Source: Actinomadura roseirufa (GTDB taxonomy: Bacteria > Actinomycetota > Actinomycetes > Streptosporangiales > Streptosporangiaceae). Taken from it: a stretch of 44,590 nucleotides of DNA. A program made the translations under genes and the position numbers. The stretch is taken from positions 1 through 44,590 of the forward strand of contig NZ_CAACVB010000040.1 of assembly GCF_900659635.1 (NCBI RefSeq), in the 5' to 3' direction. Positions 9,612 to 17,257 of this stretch are shown here, piece after piece; the stretch's first letter is position 1; each line of letters opens with the position of its first letter. The notes under the pieces are model-generated. The model was not told where the DNA came from. It searched no databases and saw nothing but the letters and a program-made list of their open reading frames with translations.

Positions 9612-11549
9612 TCATGGAGCGCTCCGGAGGACGAGCCGCATGCACGTGCCGGTCGAGCCTGAGAATCTCGCCCCGCCTTCTCCCTGCTCATGACCCTTCG
9701 TGTGAAATGCATCACGGTGAACCTTGGCCGGATGGGCCGAAATCGTCCCTCCCTGGGCCTCGGTGAGCCGTTTCACGATGTAGAGGCCGAGCCCGATACC
9801 CCCGAAACGGCGCCGGTCGCCCGCCTCGCCCTGGACGAAACGCTCGAAGATCCGTTCGTGGTCGCCCGGGGCGATGCCGATGCCCTCGTCCACGACCGTC
9901 ACCACCACGTCCGGCCCCTCCGCGCGGGCGCGGACGCGGACCGTCCCGCCGTCCGGCGAGTACTTGAAAGCGTTCTCCAGCAGCTGTCCGAGCACGATGT
10001 CGGTCGCCATCGCGTCGCCGCGCGCGGCGGGCAGGCCGGGGGCGATCTCCAGCTCGACGCGGTGCAGATCCGACAGTGACCGAAAACCCGCCACCACGCC
10101 CTCCAGCACCCGGCTCAGGTCGAACGTCTCGATCGTGACGGCCAGTTCGTCGGCGCCCGCCCGCGACCCCAGCAGCAGATGCTCCACGAGCCGGCCGAGC
10201 GACTGGGCCCGCTCGGCGATCGTCGCGACGGCGGCGCGCCGGTCGGCGTCGGTCAGCTCGTCCCACCGGTTGACCAGCGTGGACGCGAAACCCTGCACGA
10301 CGGTGATCGGCGTGCGCAGCTCGTGGCTGGTGGTGGCCAGGAACAGGTCCTTGGCCTCCTCCAGCGCCTTCGCCTCCGAGACGTCCCGGAAGTCGACCAC
10401 CAGCTCGCCGGTCTCCTCGATCTCGGCGGCCAGCACGTTCAGCCAGACTCCCGACTCCAGCGGGAAAGTGAGGTCCTCGCCGAGCGCGGGCATGGCGAAC
10501 GGCAGCGGGCGGCCGATCGCCTCCTCCGGCGCGATGCCGGTCAGCACGTGCGCGGCCGGGTTCCACTGCCGGACGACCAGGTCGTGGTCCAGCACCGCGA
10601 TGCCGTCCGCGCTGGAGTCGACCACCGCGCGCTCGTGCGCCCGCTGCCGGACGACCTCGGCGTAGGCGACCGCGTTGCCGACCGCGACCCCGGCGTGCCC
10701 GGCGAGCAGCTCCAGCAGCTCCAGCTCGGTGTGCCCGGCGTTGCGCCCGGCGAACAGCGCGTACAGCGCCCCGTACGGCCGGTTCTGCAGGTAGGACAGG
10801 CCGAGCGCGATCGTGTGCAGGCCCTCCAGCTCGGACCAGACGAGATCGCCGAGGCGCCGGTCGCCGGTCGCGAGCTTGACGGTCTTGCCCGAGCGCAGCA
10901 GCTCGCCGACCAGGCTCGAACGCAGCTCGGCGGACGTGCCGCGCAGGTGCTCGGGCAGCCCGGAGATGGTCACCAGCCGCAGCCGGTCCCCCTCGATCCG
11001 GACGAAACCGCCCGCGTCGGCGCCGGTCAGCTCGATCAGCGCGGTGGTGATCCGGTCGAGCACGGTACCGAGGTCCAGCTCGGCGTTGAGGTCGGCGACG
11101 ATGTCGTTCAGCCGCCGGACGAGCCGTGCCCGCTCCGCCATGTGGTGCTGGACGATCTCGTCGTCCTCCACCGGGTGGTACACCCCGACCCAGCCGAGCG
11201 GCCTGCCCGAGGGGTCCTTCAGCAGGCTCGTGTCGATGCGCACGTCGATCAGCCGGCCGTCGCGGTGGAAGCGGCGCGTCGCGATGGAGATCTGCGCGCT
11301 CTCGCCCTCCCCGGCGCGCCGGGTGAGCAGCCGCTCCTGCACGGCGTTGTGCTCGGCCTTCAGCTCGTCCGGGACGATCGGCGGGACGCGCCCGACCATC
11401 TCGTCGGCGGACCAGCCGAACATCCGCTCGGCCGCCGGGTTCCACACCGTGACCCGGTGCCGCTGGTCGACGGCCACGATCGCGTCGGCGGCGCTCTCGA
11501 TGACGGCGCGCGCGATCGGATCGTGGACGTGGTGCTGCACGCCTGTCAT
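9612..11549 (-). CDS. PAS-GAF-PAS sensor histidine kinase (orphan)
   Basis: A 645-residue soluble sensor kinase. Order: PAS (about 8-120, ADAIVAVDQRHRVTVWNPAAERMFG), GAF (about 155-290), second PAS (about 305-395, with a matching WNPAAHVLTG), then HisKA with the phospho-acceptor SHELRTP (about residue 410) and HATPase with N-box (ENAFKYSPDGG), G1 (DEGIGI) and G2 (GIGLGLYIVKRL). There is no transmembrane segment, so it senses a cytoplasmic or diffusible signal. ATG at 11549 follows GGTGGCACC. An upstream in-frame ATG (11666) is rejected because that stretch is not protein-like. No response regulator is next to it. The final 25 residues after the G2 helix are unusual (Gly/Arg-rich). Confidence 0.92.
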   Translation of the reverse strand: MTGVQHHVHDPIARAVIESAADAIVAVDQRHRVTVWNPAAERMFGWSADEMVGRVPPIVPDELKAEHNAVQERLLTRRAGEGESAQISIATRRFHRDGRLIDVRIDTSLLKDPSGRPLGWVGVYHPVEDDEIVQHHMAERARLVRRLNDIVADLNAELDLGTVLDRITTALIELTGADAGGFVRIEGDRLRLVTISGLPEHLRGTSAELRSSLVGELLRSGKTVKLATGDRRLGDLVWSELEGLHTIALGLSYLQNRPYGALYALFAGRNAGHTELELLELLAGHAGVAVGNAVAYAEVVRQRAHERAVVDSSADGIAVLDHDLVVRQWNPAAHVLTGIAPEEAIGRPLPFAMPALGEDLTFPLESGVWLNVLAAEIEETGELVVDFRDVSEAKALEEAKDLFLATTSHELRTPITVVQGFASTLVNRWDELTDADRRAAVATIAERAQSLGRLVEHLLLGSRAGADELAVTIETFDLSRVLEGVVAGFRSLSDLHRVELEIAPGLPAARGDAMATDIVLGQLLENAFKYSPDGGTVRVRARAEGPDVVVTVVDEGIGIAPGDHERIFERFVQGEAGDRRRFGGIGLGLYIVKRLTEAQGGTISAHPAKVHRDAFHTKGHEQGEGGARFSGSTGTCMRLVLRSAP

Positions 11550-11702
11550 GGTGCCACCGGACCCGGGGGCGGCGCCGGGCAACCCATGCCGAAAAGTTCC
11601 CACCGCTGCTCGGCGGTGGGCGGAAGAACACCACTTCAGGGGCCTGGAGACGTCGAAAACAGCCAAGAACGGCGGATCCGCGGGCCGTCGGCGACGTTCC
11701 GC

Positions 11703-13109
11703 TCAGCGTCCGGGGCGAACGAACCTACCGGCGAGTAGGGCGACGGCGGCGGCCACCAGGAACGACAGCAGCGAGGCGCTCATCCAGCTCTGCGGCGTGA
11801 AGTGCAGGGCGTCCCGCACATCCGTCCAGAAGCCGGCCCACCGGCTGACCGTGCCCGGGTTGATCAGCTGGTAGGTCACGATCCCCGCCGCCCAAGCGAC
11901 GACCATGCCCCACCGGGACGGTGCCGTGCGGGAGGTGTCCCAGCCGCGCACGACCGCCGAGCCGTCCGCCGAGCCGTCCGCCGGACCGTCCGCCGGGGCA
12001 GGCGTGTCCGTCTCGGCGCGGCGGCCGCGGCCGACGAAGAAGTCCGCTGCCAGGACGCCCAGCATGGGCACGAACACCGAGCCGATCAGCGACAGGAAGC
12101 CCGCGTAGTCGCCGATGTCCAGCACCAACGCGAGAACCGTGATGCCCGCCCCGAGCACGACGGTCAGGACGCGGCGGTCGGCGCGCGGGACGAGGTTCTG
12201 GATCGAGACCGCCGTCGAGTACACGTTCGCGAACGACTGGTCCGCCTCGCGCAGCACGAACACGGCGAAGAACAGCACGCCGAGCGTGACGCCCAGGAAC
12301 GGGTCGAAGACCTTCGTGGAGTCGCCCGCGACGAGCGCCAGGGCGAGCAACCCGAGGACATAGGCGATGATCTGCGTGACGGAGTAGCCGATCGACGCGG
12401 CCCCGAACGCCCCGCGCGCGCTCCGGGCGTGCCGTGTGTAGTCGGCGGCCACGGGCACCCACGAGATGGACACGGCCAGCGCCGCGTCCGCCCCGATCCA
12501 GAACCCGCCCCACGACCCCTGCGTGAGATCGGGCAGCGGCTCCCGCACGAGCTGGACGTAGAAGTACACCAGCGCGACCATCACGGCCACGGTCACGTAT
12601 CGGCGCAGCAAGCGCACCGAGCCCAACGGCCAGATGGTCAGCACGGTGGTGATGACTCCGGCGACGACCACGTACGTCCAGCGCGGGACGCCGTCCCAGA
12701 GCGCGCGCGCCGCGTCCGCGATGACGATCAGCTCGAACGTGCCCCAGCCGATGAGCTGGGCCACGTTGAGGACGGTCGGCGCGTACGACAGGCGCGCTCC
12801 GAACAGCCCCCGCAGCAGCACCATCGCGGGCTGGCCCGTCCGCGCGCCGGGGGCCGCGGCCAGGCCGAGCATCAACCCGCCCAGGATCGTCCCGACGGCC
12901 ATCGCGACGATCCCCGCGACGATCGACAGCGTGGGCTTGCCGTCCGCGTCGGGGGCCAGCACGGTGTAGGCGCCGGAGAACGCGAACAGGCTGACGCCGA
13001 GGTTCGCCCAGAAGGCGCTCTGGTCCCAGAACCCGAGGACCTTCGGCGCCGGCTCGTCGAGGGTGTACGGCACCTCGTCGCGCGGGCGCTCGTCAACGGC
13101 GGACGTCAT
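11703..13109 (-). CDS. cytX: CytX-type hydroxymethylpyrimidine permease (NCS1 family)
   Basis: A 468-residue NCS1 (purine-cytosine permease) transporter with about twelve hydrophobic helices. The N-terminus (LGFWDQSAFWANLGVSLFAF) and the PGARTGQPAMVLLRGLFGARL segment are hallmarks of the CytX group. A disordered, Asp/Gly/Ser-rich insert lies at about 365-390. NCS1 members move nucleobases or related rings. The TPP riboswitch directly upstream (13118-13203) makes uptake of the thiamine pyrimidine precursor HMP the likely role. ATG at 13109 is 11 bases after GGGAG, which is the 3' edge of the riboswitch. tenA, which salvages thiamine fragments, lies about 7 kb away in the window. Confidence 0.92.
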   Translation of the reverse strand: MTSAVDERPRDEVPYTLDEPAPKVLGFWDQSAFWANLGVSLFAFSGAYTVLAPDADGKPTLSIVAGIVAMAVGTILGGLMLGLAAAPGARTGQPAMVLLRGLFGARLSYAPTVLNVAQLIGWGTFELIVIADAARALWDGVPRWTYVVVAGVITTVLTIWPLGSVRLLRRYVTVAVMVALVYFYVQLVREPLPDLTQGSWGGFWIGADAALAVSISWVPVAADYTRHARSARGAFGAASIGYSVTQIIAYVLGLLALALVAGDSTKVFDPFLGVTLGVLFFAVFVLREADQSFANVYSTAVSIQNLVPRADRRVLTVVLGAGITVLALVLDIGDYAGFLSLIGSVFVPMLGVLAADFFVGRGRRAETDTPAPADGPADGSADGSAVVRGWDTSRTAPSRWGMVVAWAAGIVTYQLINPGTVSRWAGFWTDVRDALHFTPQSWMSASLLSFLVAAAVALLAGRFVRPGR

Positions 13110-13117
13110 GGGGGGTC

Positions 13118-13203
13118 ACGCTCCCTACGCCGGCATTACCCGGACAGGTTCAGGCGGTCGGCGGCACCCTGAAGCCGCCCTCTCAGCCCGGTCTGGCCCG
13201 AGC
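13118..13203 (-). promoter_or_regulatory. TPP (THI-box) riboswitch controlling cytX
   Basis: On the minus strand the conserved TPP aptamer pieces are clear: CTGAGAGGG (about 13186-13178), then ACCGCCTGAACCTG, then GGGTAATGCCGGCGTAGGGAG ending near 13121, split by a GC-rich variable P3 stem. The terminal GGGAG doubles as the Shine-Dalgarno sequence, 11 bases before the ATG. There is no room for a separate terminator, so ligand binding should hide the ribosome-binding site directly. Confidence 0.95.
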
Positions 13204-13213
13204 TCCCGCGTAT

Positions 13214-13228
13214 ATCGGTCGAACCGAT
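13214..13228. promoter_or_regulatory. 15-bp palindrome upstream of TPP riboswitch
   Basis: ATCGGT-CGA-ACCGAT is a perfect inverted repeat just upstream of the aptamer, in the promoter region of cytX. It could be an operator or part of the 5' leader. No cognate regulator is obvious. Confidence 0.4.
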
Positions 13229-13257
13229 GGTACAGGGACACAAAACCCTGAAAGCGG

Positions 13258-13593
13258 TCAGGCCACGTACGGGGGTCCGTCGCCGCCGTTCTCCATCGGA
13301 CGGCCCGCCTCGGCCCAGCCCTTCATCCCGCCGTCGACGTTGCGGGCCAGCCACCCCGCCTGGTTGAGCGCGACCGTCACCTGCGCCGACCGCGCCCCCG
13401 ACCGGCAGATCACGAAGACCTCCTGGTCGCGCGGAACCTCCGCGGCCCGGTCGCCCAGCTGACCCATGGGGATGTGGACGGCCGCGGGCGCGTGCCCCGC
13501 GTCCCATTCGTTCTGTTCACGGACATCCAGCAGGTAAGCGTCCTGCGGAACGTCCGCCGCGACCACCGCCGGCACGTCGTCCCCGAAAATCAT
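13258..13593 (-). CDS. Rhodanese-like sulfurtransferase (single domain)
   Basis: A 111-residue single rhodanese domain. LLDVREQNEWDAGHAPAA is the CH2A-like motif and the active-site loop is CRSGARS (about residues 70-76), with the Cys that carries a persulfide. Such proteins move sulfane sulfur from thiosulfate or thiol donors in the cytoplasm. ATG at 13593 follows GGGGGTGTG. The same stretch has a longer open frame to 13950, but that part overlaps the divergent SSI gene and is rejected. It sits behind the cytX promoter region on the same strand and is divergent from the SSI-like gene, about 46 bases apart. Confidence 0.9.
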   Translation of the reverse strand: MIFGDDVPAVVAADVPQDAYLLDVREQNEWDAGHAPAAVHIPMGQLGDRAAEVPRDQEVFVICRSGARSAQVTVALNQAGWLARNVDGGMKGWAEAGRPMENGGDGPPYVA

Positions 13594-13639
13594 CACACCC
13601 CCATGGAACCGCGCGAACCCCCGCCGCGTCGAATCACGT

Positions 13640-14101
13640 ATGCGGTATCGGACGCTCCTTTTCACGACGCCCGGCCTCGCCATGATCTTCTCACTGGCCG
13701 CCTGCGGCGACGAACAGTCCACGAGCCACTTCGCCGACGGACCCTCGGGGCCCGCCACCGTCCAGCCCTCCGGCCCGCCGGCGGACGCGCTCACCATCCA
13801 GGTCAAGGCCTCCGCGCAGGCCCCCGCCAAGACCTGGACCCTCAACTGCGCCCCCACGGGCGGCGACCACCCGAAGGCCGCCGACGCCTGCGCGGCGCTC
13901 GCCAAGACCAAGGAACCCTTCAAGCCCGTGCCCAAGGACCAGATCTGCACCGAGATCTACGGCGGTCCCGAGATCGCCACGGTCAAGGGCACCTGGGAGG
14001 GCAAGCGGATCGACACCCGCTTCACCCGGCAGAACGGCTGCCAGCTCCACCGCTGGAGCGCGGTCGGCGCCCTGTTCGGCGACGTCCCCAAGGTCCGCTG
14101 A
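13640..14101 (+). CDS. SSI-family protease inhibitor, predicted lipoprotein
   Basis: A 153-residue protein. A signal sequence with a lipobox (SLAAC, Cys at about 22) is followed by a Ser/Pro-rich linker and a Streptomyces subtilisin inhibitor-like domain from about residue 50. The four family cysteines are present, in LNCAPTGG, ADACAAL, ICTEIYGG and NGCQLHRW, along with KGTWEGKRID. Aligning by hand with classical SSI, the reactive-site P1 position in ICTEIYGG falls on Glu, where SSI itself has Met. That predicts a target other than subtilisin-like enzymes, perhaps a Glu-preferring protease. The inhibitor would be tethered to the outer face of the membrane. Confidence 0.85.
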   Translation: MRYRTLLFTTPGLAMIFSLAACGDEQSTSHFADGPSGPATVQPSGPPADALTIQVKASAQAPAKTWTLNCAPTGGDHPKAADACAALAKTKEPFKPVPKDQICTEIYGGPEIATVKGTWEGKRIDTRFTRQNGCQLHRWSAVGALFGDVPKVR

Positions 14102-14103
14102 AC

Positions 14104-14172
14104 TTATTGCAAGCCCGGCCCACTGCGCTCGCCTGGCGGCTCGCTCCGTGACCGATCTTGGTGCGAGCGCGC
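14104..14172 (+). repeat. Dispersed ~75-bp repeat, copy B
   Basis: TTATTGCAAGCCCGGCCC through CTTGGTGCGAGCGCG. Starts two bases after the SSI stop. Same family as copy A (8510-8587, opposite strand) and copy C, which follows in tandem about 77 bases later. Confidence 0.8.
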
Positions 14173-14180
14173 TGTGTTCA

Positions 14181-14253
14181 CTGCAAGCCCGGCCCACGAG
14201 CTCGCCTGGCGGCTCGCCCGTGACCGTTCTTGTGCGAGCGCGAATCGCTTCGC
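14181..14253 (+). repeat. Dispersed ~75-bp repeat, copy C
   Basis: CTGCAAGCCCGGCCC through GCGAATCGCTTCG. It keeps the GCGAATCGCTTCG end shared with copy A, which copy B lacks. Copies B and C form a diverged tandem pair. Confidence 0.8.
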
Positions 14254-14303
14254 GATCTTCCCGGCGGGGCTCGCCTTCGGCATCGCCCCGCCGCTCAGGG
14301 GGC

Positions 14304-14380
14304 GCGCTCGCGTGACGGCCGAGGACCATGGTCAAACGGGCCTTGGATCCAGGTCTTTCAGGTCGTGGTCCTTGGCCGTG
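14304..14380 (+). repeat. Second repeat type, unit 1 (77 bp)
   Basis: Starts GCGCTCGCGTGACGGCC, contains GGATCCAGGTCTTTCAGGTC and ends near GGCCGTG. About 78 percent identical by eye to the unit at 14448-14525, with the middle most diverged. No coding frame covers it convincingly. Confidence 0.7.
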
Positions 14381-14447
14381 CCCCCGCCCTTGGCCTTCAA
14401 GACCTTCCAAGTCGGGCTCGTTGCGGTCCCGGCCCCGGGGAGGTCAT

Positions 14448-14525
14448 GCGCTCGCGTGACGGCTGAGGATCGTCCCTCTACGGGGCTTGGGATCCTGGTC
14501 TTTCAGGTTGTGGCCCTTTGCCGTG
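14448..14525 (+). repeat. Second repeat type, unit 2 (78 bp)
   Basis: Starts GCGCTCGCGTGACGGCT, contains GGATCCTGGTCTTTCAGGTT and ends near TTGCCGTGG. Direct repeat of 14304-14380, with 67 bases between them. The 14.1-14.55 kb interval is thus a repeat-filled, gene-free region between SSI and the membrane protein. Confidence 0.7.
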
Positions 14526-14560
14526 GTCTCCCGGCGGGTCAGGTGCTCGGGGGCGGTGTT

Positions 14561-15463
14561 CTAGTGGGCTTTGCCGCGGGGGTGGGGGGCCTTGTTGTGG
14601 CCTCGTCCTTGGTCGCTCTGCCGGCGGTCGGGGTGGGCGCCGGCTCTCTTGGCGCTCGGCTGGTCGGTGGGAGCGACGTCCGGTGAGGGGCTGCTGCCGT
14701 TGCCGTCGTTCCCGTCCGGTGTGGGGCTGGGCGCGCCGCCGTAGCCGCTGTTCTGCTGGTCCGGGCCGTTCTGCTGGTCCGGGGCTTTCGGTCCACCGGG
14801 ACCCGCGGGATCGTTCATGTCGCCCGGTTGGTTCGGTCCGCCGTCGTCGCCGTTCTGCTCGTGCTTCTTCGGCTTCTTGGCCTTCTTTGACTTCTTGGGC
14901 TTCGGCTCCTTGGTCTTCTTCTCGCCGTCCTTGCCCTTGCCGTCGGTGCCCTCGTCCTGCTTCGACCTGGGAGTGGGGCTGGTGGGCGGCGTCCCCGGCG
15001 CCGGCGGCGACCACGGGCCGCTCGACCGGAGCGGTCCGTACGACCGGTCGTCGATGATCCGCGGCGGACGGTGCGTCGGCGCCGGTGTCGGCTCCTGGCC
15101 GGGCAGGTGGCCGGTGCCCGCCGCCACGGCGACCCCGCCGCCCACGGCCAGGACGACGGAGGCGACCGCGACCTTGACCGTCACGAACCGGGCCACGCGG
15201 GGCCTGTACGCCCGCGCCCGCCTGGGCGCCTGGGCGGACCGTGCGGACACGAACGCGGCGACGGCCGCGTCCTCGCCCGCGAGCTCTTCGGGGGCGGCGG
15301 GCGCGGCGGCGGCCGCCAGCAGTTCACGCAGCCCCACGGGACCTGGAGGAACGTCCTCGGTCCGCAGGGCGCCCCTATCCCGGGCAACGTCGGACACCGC
15401 CCCGTCGAGCAGCCGCTCGGCGGTCCGGGGATCGAGCCGTCCGGCCCCGTGGTAGTCGTTCAT
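14561..15463 (-). CDS. One-pass membrane protein coupled to ECF sigma factor (candidate anti-sigma)
   Basis: A 300-residue protein. Residues 1-90 form an acidic/alanine-rich cytoplasmic segment; a single transmembrane helix spans about 93-116; the rest is predicted extracytoplasmic and low complexity, first Pro/Thr-rich, then a Lys block (KKTKEPKPKKSKKAKK, about 183-200), then Gly/Asn/Pro-rich. The start ATG overlaps the sigma-factor stop as ATGA, so the two are translationally coupled. That order (sigma, then membrane protein) is the usual sigma/anti-sigma layout. However, no zinc-finger HxxxCxxC anti-sigma motif is present, and no folded sensor domain is visible. The anti-sigma role is inference from position and topology. 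Confidence 0.8.
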   Translation of the reverse strand: MNDYHGAGRLDPRTAERLLDGAVSDVARDRGALRTEDVPPGPVGLRELLAAAAAPAAPEELAGEDAAVAAFVSARSAQAPRRARAYRPRVARFVTVKVAVASVVLAVGGGVAVAAGTGHLPGQEPTPAPTHRPPRIIDDRSYGPLRSSGPWSPPAPGTPPTSPTPRSKQDEGTDGKGKDGEKKTKEPKPKKSKKAKKPKKHEQNGDDGGPNQPGDMNDPAGPGGPKAPDQQNGPDQQNSGYGGAPSPTPDGNDGNGSSPSPDVAPTDQPSAKRAGAHPDRRQSDQGRGHNKAPHPRGKAH

Positions 15464-17130
15464 CTCACACCTTCAGCGCCGCTCCCGCCGCCTTTGTCAC
15501 CCCGGCACACGGGAATCGCCCCCGCCGTCCCCCCGGACGGGCAGCCGCCTCCGGTCTTCACCGCCCCCCTCGACGCCGGGACCCCGGCCCCGCCGGGCCC
15601 ATCGGACGGCACCCTCTCGGCCGCCGCCTTCATCGGCACGCCGGTTATGGGACAGACCACGGTGAAGGACGGCTCCGCCTCATCCTGGGCCGCGCGCCCA
15701 CTCTCACCGTCCGCGCTAGAACCGGAGGGTGTCGCGCCCGACGCCTCGTGCTTCGCCTCACCCTCGGAGACCGCCTCCGCCTCGGCACAGGCCGGACATG
15801 CACTCGTGGCCACCGCCCCGGGGTCAGGACGTCCGGCTGCACCAGCGGAACTCTGCTCCTCGCCCGCTTCTCCGTCCTCGGGACGAGTTTCAGCACCCGG
15901 CCCCTGCCGCTCCGCCTCGCCCACGGACGAGCCCTCTGCGGCAGCCTGAACCGAACCCTCGACACCAGGCGATCGTCGCTCCGGCTCCCCTCGGGGCGAA
16001 CCCGTCTCATCGGGCACGGCGGCGGGCGCTGAACGGTCCGCTCCACCCGGCGGAGCGTCTACCGCTTCGGCGGGGGCCGGACCTCCGGTCGCGGCCGGAG
16101 CATCCCGAACCGGCCCGTCCGGGAGCGGATCCCCTGCCGTGGAGGCGCTCGGGCGAGCGCTGGCATCGGCGGCCGGGCGGCTCGCCACGCCCGAGTGCGT
16201 GTCGTTCGTCACGACCGGAAGTGGCCAGTTATTCGCGCTGTGACCAGCCGGTCGGCGTTCCGTTTCGGCTGCGGCCGGACCCTCTGTGGTGGGTAATGGA
16301 CGGTCCGCCGCGCCCGTCCGCGGTGCGGAAGGACGGACCTGCGGACGGGCCGCGCCGCCTGGCTCGCGCTCGTCCGGTCCGCGCTCCTCTGGACGGTGCG
16401 CCGGACGTCCCAGCGCACCCGGTGATGGGGCGCCCGTGGCCGGACGCGTCACGGGAATCGGCTGTTCTGCCTGGTCAGCGGGCGGACGCTCCGGCGCGGT
16501 AGGGGCGGCGCGCGGGGCCGGGACGACGGTGGAGGCGGCCGGAGGACGGGGGTCGCCCGTGGCGGCGAGGCGGTCGGCCAGCCGGCGCAGGCCGCGGTAG
16601 GCGGCGGTGCGGACGGCGCCCGCGCGCTTGCCGAGGACCTTGCCCGCCGACTTGGCGTCCAGGCCCATCACCACGCGCAACAGGACGGCTTCGGCCTGGT
16701 CACGGGGCAGTCCGGCGATCAGCCGCAGCGCGTCCTCGGTGGCGATGCCGTCCAGGGCGACCGACTCGGTGTCGGCCTCGGCGGCGACCGTGACCAGCTC
16801 TTCGACGGGCAGGTCGGCGGCGGGGCGGCGGGACTTGCGGCGCAGGTGGTCCAGGGCGCGATGCCGGGTGATCGTCGCGGTCCAGCCGCGGAATCCGTCC
16901 AGGTCACCGCGGAAGGCGGGCAGGTCACGGGAGATCTGCAGCCATGCCTCGGAGGTGACGTCCTCGGCGTCCGCGCCGACGAGCGCGCCCGCGAAGCGGA
17001 TCAGCCGGGGCTGGACGTCGCGGTAGAGCAACCGGAAGGCCGCCTCGTCGCCGCGCTGTGCCGCCCGCAGAGCATGGTCGAGCTCGTCCTCCTTCCCGGT
17101 ACCTTCTCCTCGCGCCTCCGCTTTTGTCAC
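15460..17130 (-). CDS. ECF-type sigma factor with ~370-residue disordered tail
   Basis: Residues 31-100 are sigma region 2 (DAEDVTSEAWLQISRDL, then GFRGWTATITRHRALDHLRR) and 132-188 are region 4 (LPRDQAEAVLLRVVMGLD, KRAGAVRTAAYRGLRRL). A normal ECF sigma ends here, but the frame continues for about 368 residues rich in Pro, Ala, Glu and Gly. Near the end are four Cys-containing spots (CPAC, VVCPITG, GGGCPSG, IPVCRG) that could bind metal or respond to redox. The tail is real coding sequence because its stop overlaps the next start as ATGA and no earlier stop exists. The start is GTG 17130, though GTG 17136 is also possible. An antisense frame open much further upstream is only GC-codon shadow. 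Confidence 0.88.
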   Translation of the reverse strand: MTKAEARGEGTGKEDELDHALRAAQRGDEAAFRLLYRDVQPRLIRFAGALVGADAEDVTSEAWLQISRDLPAFRGDLDGFRGWTATITRHRALDHLRRKSRRPAADLPVEELVTVAAEADTESVALDGIATEDALRLIAGLPRDQAEAVLLRVVMGLDAKSAGKVLGKRAGAVRTAAYRGLRRLADRLAATGDPRPPAASTVVPAPRAAPTAPERPPADQAEQPIPVTRPATGAPSPGALGRPAHRPEERGPDEREPGGAARPQVRPSAPRTGAADRPLPTTEGPAAAETERRPAGHSANNWPLPVVTNDTHSGVASRPAADASARPSASTAGDPLPDGPVRDAPAATGGPAPAEAVDAPPGGADRSAPAAVPDETGSPRGEPERRSPGVEGSVQAAAEGSSVGEAERQGPGAETRPEDGEAGEEQSSAGAAGRPDPGAVATSACPACAEAEAVSEGEAKHEASGATPSGSSADGESGRAAQDEAEPSFTVVCPITGVPMKAAAERVPSDGPGGAGVPASRGAVKTGGGCPSGGTAGAIPVCRGDKGGGSGAEGVR

Positions 17131-17257
17131 CGCCACATTGTGCAGGGATTTCCGGTTTGATGTGACGGGAAGCCCGGGTCCGGCGCTGAAGGTGTGAACG
17201 CCCAAGGCCAGAGCGCTTCCGGGCCGGTTCCCTCCACCGCGCGAAGTGACGGTAAAG

